Assembly (NCBI RefSeq): GCF_000151315.2
Contig: NW_011887294.1
Coordinates: 1,818,460-1,882,459 of the forward strand
DNA from: Capsaspora owczarzaki ATCC 30864
Lineage: Eukaryota; Opisthokonta; Filasterea
Length of the DNA stretch: 64,000 nucleotides
Direction: 5' to 3'
Positions 60,372 to 64,000 of this stretch are shown piece by piece. The position numbers were made by a program, and so were the translations under genes. How positions within the stretch are numbered: position 1 is the first letter of the stretch; each line of letters starts with the position of its first letter. The notes under the pieces were generated by a model. It worked only from the letters and a program-made list of their open reading frames with translations, was not told where the DNA came from and searched no databases.

Positions 60372-62964
60372 TCACGATGAAGTGCTCGAAAGGCCGACAA
60401 CGCAGCCAAACACATAGTTGATCACCGAGAAGGCTGTGGCACAATAGTGTTCCACTCCACAGGTGCTCAACGGACACGCAACGGGAGCACTTGCGCCGAC
60501 GGCCAACGTCGAAAACAAGTTCGCAACCTCGGGCTCGTTGCGAATGCGTTGCGACAAGTTGGCAAAGCTAGCGACTGATGTGTCCGTCATGTTGTACGTT
60601 TCCTTCAAGTTGTACAGCTTGGCCCATGAGCGGAGAGCAATGTCGTCAAGCTGCTCATCCGTGGCGGGAGTGGACAAAGCGGCGGCAGCAGCGTTGGCAC
60701 CAGTCAGGTCGAAAGTGTACGTCTCGTGGTCAATCAGCTCAAACGTCGTGCCATTGAGCGTGTACACGCGGAACGACGGATTGACCTGGGAGTTGGGAGA
60801 CACGGGCGGACCAGAAAATACCACGTCGACGGGCTGATCGACAATCAGGTCGGGCTCCACAGTCGCATTTCCAGCGGTGACGGCGTGAATGAGGCTGAAT
60901 AAATCGCGGTGCACATAGCCGTACACGTTGAGAACCGCGCTGTTCGGAAACGCGGCGATGAATTGTATGGCCCCTGAACTGTACGTTGGGGTCACGTCGA
61001 CAGATCCAGGAGCGATGTTTCCAATGATCACGAGGCGCTCTTGAGCCATGAGTGCTTGTGTGAAAGTCTCGGTAAAGAACGCAATCTGCTCTGTCGTCCG
61101 AGGCTGAGCCCGATCCAACGCCACAAAGTAATTGTACTGAAGAAAGAGAAAGGCCCCAAAGCAAAACCAAAATCAGCAAGTCAACATTGGGTCGCAAAAG
61201 CAGCAGCAAACTTCAGTGTGGTCCAGGGACTTCACCTTGTTGCTTTGGTATGAATTGGTGGCCACCAGACGCAAACCAGGTCGAATAGGTTGCGTGTATG
61301 CACCAAACCTTTGCACTGGTTCTAGCAAAGTCTTGTTGGGAAACCACGGGCTCCACAAGTCCGCGTAAGCGTCGAGTATGTACTGGTCGGTGTTGTAGTT
61401 GAACAGGTTGTCCGGGTAGACATCGTGAGATCCCACCGCTGGGAACACGGTGACGTTCGGCATTGTCTGCAGGAAGAGGTCGCGGACGAGGCGGTTGGCC
61501 TCGAGCGTCCGGTTCCAGGAAGAGTTCCAAATGTCGAGCGGGCCGTTGTTGCCAGTCCAGAGCACATAGTCGATTCGGCCGTTCGGGGCAGTCGAGTCGT
61601 TCGCATGAGTGTTTCCGTCGAACGAAAAGGTCGCGTTAATGTAGGCAAACAGCGATCGGAGAGTCCGGAGCGGCGTGTTGCAGTTGTAGTCCCCAAACGG
61701 ACCCGCGGTTCCTGGTCCATTGCTAGCGTGGCAGCAAACGAGTTGATCGCAGTTTGTGTTTGAGTTTGGCTCGTAGGCCATGTCCAGGTTGATGTCTGTG
61801 ATTTGCAACAGGCGGATGGTTTCGCCTGGCGCGTACTTTGGCGTGGTGGAGGGCACTGGAAGGGCAAATGCAGAAGACTTTCTGGATGTGCGTGCTGGGT
61901 GTCTTCTGGACGTGCGTGCTGGATGGTCATGCTGATGCGTCGATGGCTCGGTCGTTGGTTGGACCTTTTTTGAGGTGCGAGGTACTTGCGTCGTCGAAGA
62001 GCCAAACAGCGAAGAGACGAGGGCGTTTGCAAACAAGCCCATGGCGCGCGTGGCTCGTTTGACGCTGTAGGTGCGAGGATTCGCGTCGTCGCGCCGGACA
62101 GACCTCTCGCTGCGTTGCTTGGTGTCACTCAAACCGGCCACGACCATGCTCGGTTGGTAGGGAGGCGGGAACTGGCCGAGGCGGTTTTGGGTTTTGTTCA
62201 AAACGACACAATAGTCAAAGTATTCGCACAGCTCTTCGGATGTCAAAGTGGTCAGTCCGAGCGCGTTCACCAGCGGCGCGACGTATCGGTCGCTCAGCAG
62301 CGGGCAAATAATTGAGCCGTTGATTGGCACAGTTTGGACTGGTATCGTTTCGACCGCTATTTGGATTGCGATTCGAGGAAACACAAAAACGAGGAAAAGA
62401 CAAAAACAGAGAACATGAACGCCGTTGACCAAAATCAGCAAGTTCGGCACCAACAATTCCATGTGCTCCAGCAAGCTGCCATACTGTTGCTCACACGCGT
62501 ACATGTGCACAAAAGCGAATGCAACACTTACCAACCACACATGCATTGACGAATATGCTGCGAATGCTTTCCACATCAGTCAATGTCGCCATCAGTTGAA
62601 AAGTTGGCAAAATTGCTCGGCAGGCGTTGCAATTTGTCCCAAAGCTTTGCTCGAGCAACGGATCCGGAAACGGATCTAACGGCGCCAAGGGCATGATCGG
62701 AACCGAGAGTCCTGTGCCAGCAAACAGACTGGGGCTGGACTGGCGGCGAGACTGCCGACTGCTGCTACGCGCAGACACCGCAATAGCGAGCTGTGCTGCA
62801 TCGTCTGCGTTCATCTTTGAAGGGTCGTTCACCGCACCGCCGTCACCCGAGTCTCGCAGCAACTTCCCCGCTGGTGCCGCGGCTACCAGTGGTAAAGACT
62901 CGAGGCTCAGGAGGAGCAGCAGCGACAGGAGTGCTGTTGTCAGGACGCCGCCAACATGTGTCAT
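60372..62964 (-). CDS. Acid sphingomyelinase-like protein, probable pseudoenzyme
   Basis: Three exons (62532-62964, 61236-62356, 60372-61136) give 772 residues. Residues 1-30 are a signal peptide (LLSLLLLLSLESLPLVAAA). A saposin-B-like domain spans the first splice (NCNACRAILPTF, then ELCEYFDYC). After a His/Arg/Ser linker the metallophosphatase-like part starts near 325 and ends with the ASM C-terminal region (FELIDHETYTFDLTGAN, LYNLKETYNMTD, several Cys). Alignment to human SMPD1 from memory: DLH reads DIN, WTGD reads WTGN, GNHE reads GSHD, GHIPPG reads GNIAPG, GHTH reads GYVH. So about five of seven zinc ligands are replaced while fold residues and Asn-glycosylation sites remain. It is probably secreted or lysosomal; lipid binding without hydrolysis is possible. 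Confidence 0.88.
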
Positions 62965-63314
62965 CTGGAAACGAGAATTTTGGAGTGCGCCAAATAATCG
63001 TAACATCAACAACAACAAACACGCAATTTGTTCTTTTTTCGCATTCGAATTGGATTGATGATTGGGCGAAGTGCACGATGAAGGTGAGGTATTTTGGGGA
63101 AGAAGGGTGTGACGAAGGTGAAATTTTGAAACAAACAAAACGGTACTGAATCACTCGAGCTGGGACATCCGTTGGCCGTTTCCATGCGTTTTCGACTGCA
63201 GCACGTTTGCTATCGGCAGATGATCAACATTGACGGTTTTGATGGGCAACCAGTCTGATCTGATCAGAGAACTGTTCCAGTCGTTTTTTTTTTTCTTCTT
63301 TCTTCAAACCAAAA
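62965..63314. other. Divergent region between SMPD-like and PSMC2 genes
   Basis: About 350 bases separating two ATGs on opposite strands, with a short T run just before the PSMC2 start. No gene seen. Confidence 0.5.
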
Positions 63315-63620
63315 ATGCCCAAGGATTATCTTGGAGAGGATCAGCGCAAGGTCCGCGCTGACGAAGACAAGGACGATAAGCCAATCAAAGGTACGCAAGG
63401 CAGGCAGGCAGGCAGGCAGGCAGCGTCCGTTGAAGATGGGAGCGGCGAGAGCGAGTACTTTGGTCGTCTCAATGCATCTCCATTGAAAACTCTCAACCGT
63501 TCAACCGTGCTGCGTTCCTTGCGCAAACTGCGGCCCTTGTGCTCACTCTGTGGCTCTCTGCTTCTGACTTGCTTCAATCCAGCGCTCGACGAAGGCGACA
63601 TTGCCCTGCTCAAGACCTAT
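63315..63620 (+). CDS. PSMC2: 26S proteasome regulatory ATPase RPT1, 5' part
   Basis: Two exons (63315-63390 and 63583-63620) encode MPKDYLGEDQRKVRADEDKD, then DKPIK joined to ALDEGDIALLKTY. Human PSMC2 begins [20 protein letters not shown] and continues PIRALDEGDIALLKTYGQ, so the identification is firm despite only 38 residues. The donor after TAT at 63621 is GTACGC. The next exon, expected to begin with Gly-Gln, is not found before the right edge, so the AAA domain lies outside. Known: RPT1 is one of six base ATPases that unfold substrates for the 20S core. Confidence 0.93.
63399..63423 (+). repeat. GGCA tetranucleotide repeat in PSMC2 intron 1
   Basis: Six head-to-tail GGCA units starting nine bases after the exon 1 donor. 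Confidence 0.9.
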
Positions 63621-64000
63621 GTACGCGACTTGAGTTCGATGACGCTCTCTCTCTCTTCTCTGTCCCTCTCTCTCTGCTCGTCCTATTCCCGCTTTGCACC
63701 CTGCGTTCACCGTTTTTCAGCACCAAGAACGCCACTCGCTCGCAACTCGCACCAGCGTCGTCGACCACCGAACCAGCTCAAAGCAAAGGACTCGAACAAA
63801 AAGCTTCTCGATTTTCAGTTGACGAGATCGCGAAACAACGAATTTTTTTTTTTGTGTTGTGTGTGTGTGCTCGATGTTGTGGATTGGTGAGAGCGAGATG
63901 GCTTGAACCGCATCATACTCGTTATTCAGGGCTGCTGCGTTCCTTGTTGGGGAGACGAGACGCTGAGCGCTTCGTTGGTTGAAAGGCGTTCCATCACTCA

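Overview
This is a nuclear window from a eukaryote with GC-rich codons, compact spacing and short spliceosomal introns (mostly about 50-500 bases; the longest I assign is about 800). Twenty-two protein genes fill it, alternating freely between strands. I saw no rRNA, tRNA, CRISPR array, transposon or virus-like element. The gene content is animal-like but unicellular in style: a novel-type protein kinase C, a CRK-like SH2-SH3 adaptor, a USP53/54-like protein, an acid-sphingomyelinase-like protein and an RDM1-like protein, beside a 7TM-RGS receptor of the protist/fungal kind. I infer a unicellular relative of animals (a holozoan; a filasterean such as Capsaspora would fit). That assignment is inference from content, not from a database match.

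Layout. 0-12 kb: RDM1-like (-, cut by the left edge), PKC (-), an unrecognised Ser/Ala-rich protein with a His-Thr tail (-), PXMP4 (+), ALG14 (-), XRCC4-like (-). 13-25.6 kb: a large type I membrane protein joining a folate-receptor-like domain, a choice-of-anchor-I-type propeller and Kelch repeats (+), JMJD4 (+), a BMT5-like rRNA methyltransferase (-), a Golgi Ca/Mn pump ATP2C1 (+). 26.6-42.4 kb: 7TM-RGS receptor (+), V-ATPase subunit A (+), NIFK/Nop15-like nucleolar protein (-), ERK-type MAP kinase (+), mitochondrial IF2 (+). 42.5-64 kb: 24-exon MSH4 (-), BCKDHA (+), CRK-like adaptor (-), USP53/54-like with WW and PH domains (+), RS-rich protein (-), SMPD1-like probable pseudoenzyme (-), proteasome ATPase PSMC2/RPT1 (+, cut by the right edge).

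The genes do not form one pathway. Loose themes are DNA repair and meiosis (RDM1-like, XRCC4, MSH4), signalling (PKC, MAPK, CRK-like, 7TM-RGS), secretory and endolysosomal housekeeping (ALG14, ATP2C1, V-ATPase A, SMPD-like) and ribosome/translation (BMT5-like, NIFK, JMJD4, MTIF2). Introns and gaps are full of long T runs on the transcribed gene's sense strand (seen as A runs on + when the gene is on minus), up to 46 bases. Exon boundaries were placed by hand from splice signals, reading frame and remembered family sequences. Where I give full exon lists the phases close exactly, but no RNA evidence was available.

Most unusual points: the SMPD1-like protein has lost about five of seven metal ligands; the USP53/54-like protein carries two WW domains inside its catalytic region and a PH domain behind it; the folate-receptor/propeller/Kelch membrane protein; two GC-AG introns and several micro-exons in MSH4; and a MAP kinase whose glycine loop is one residue short.
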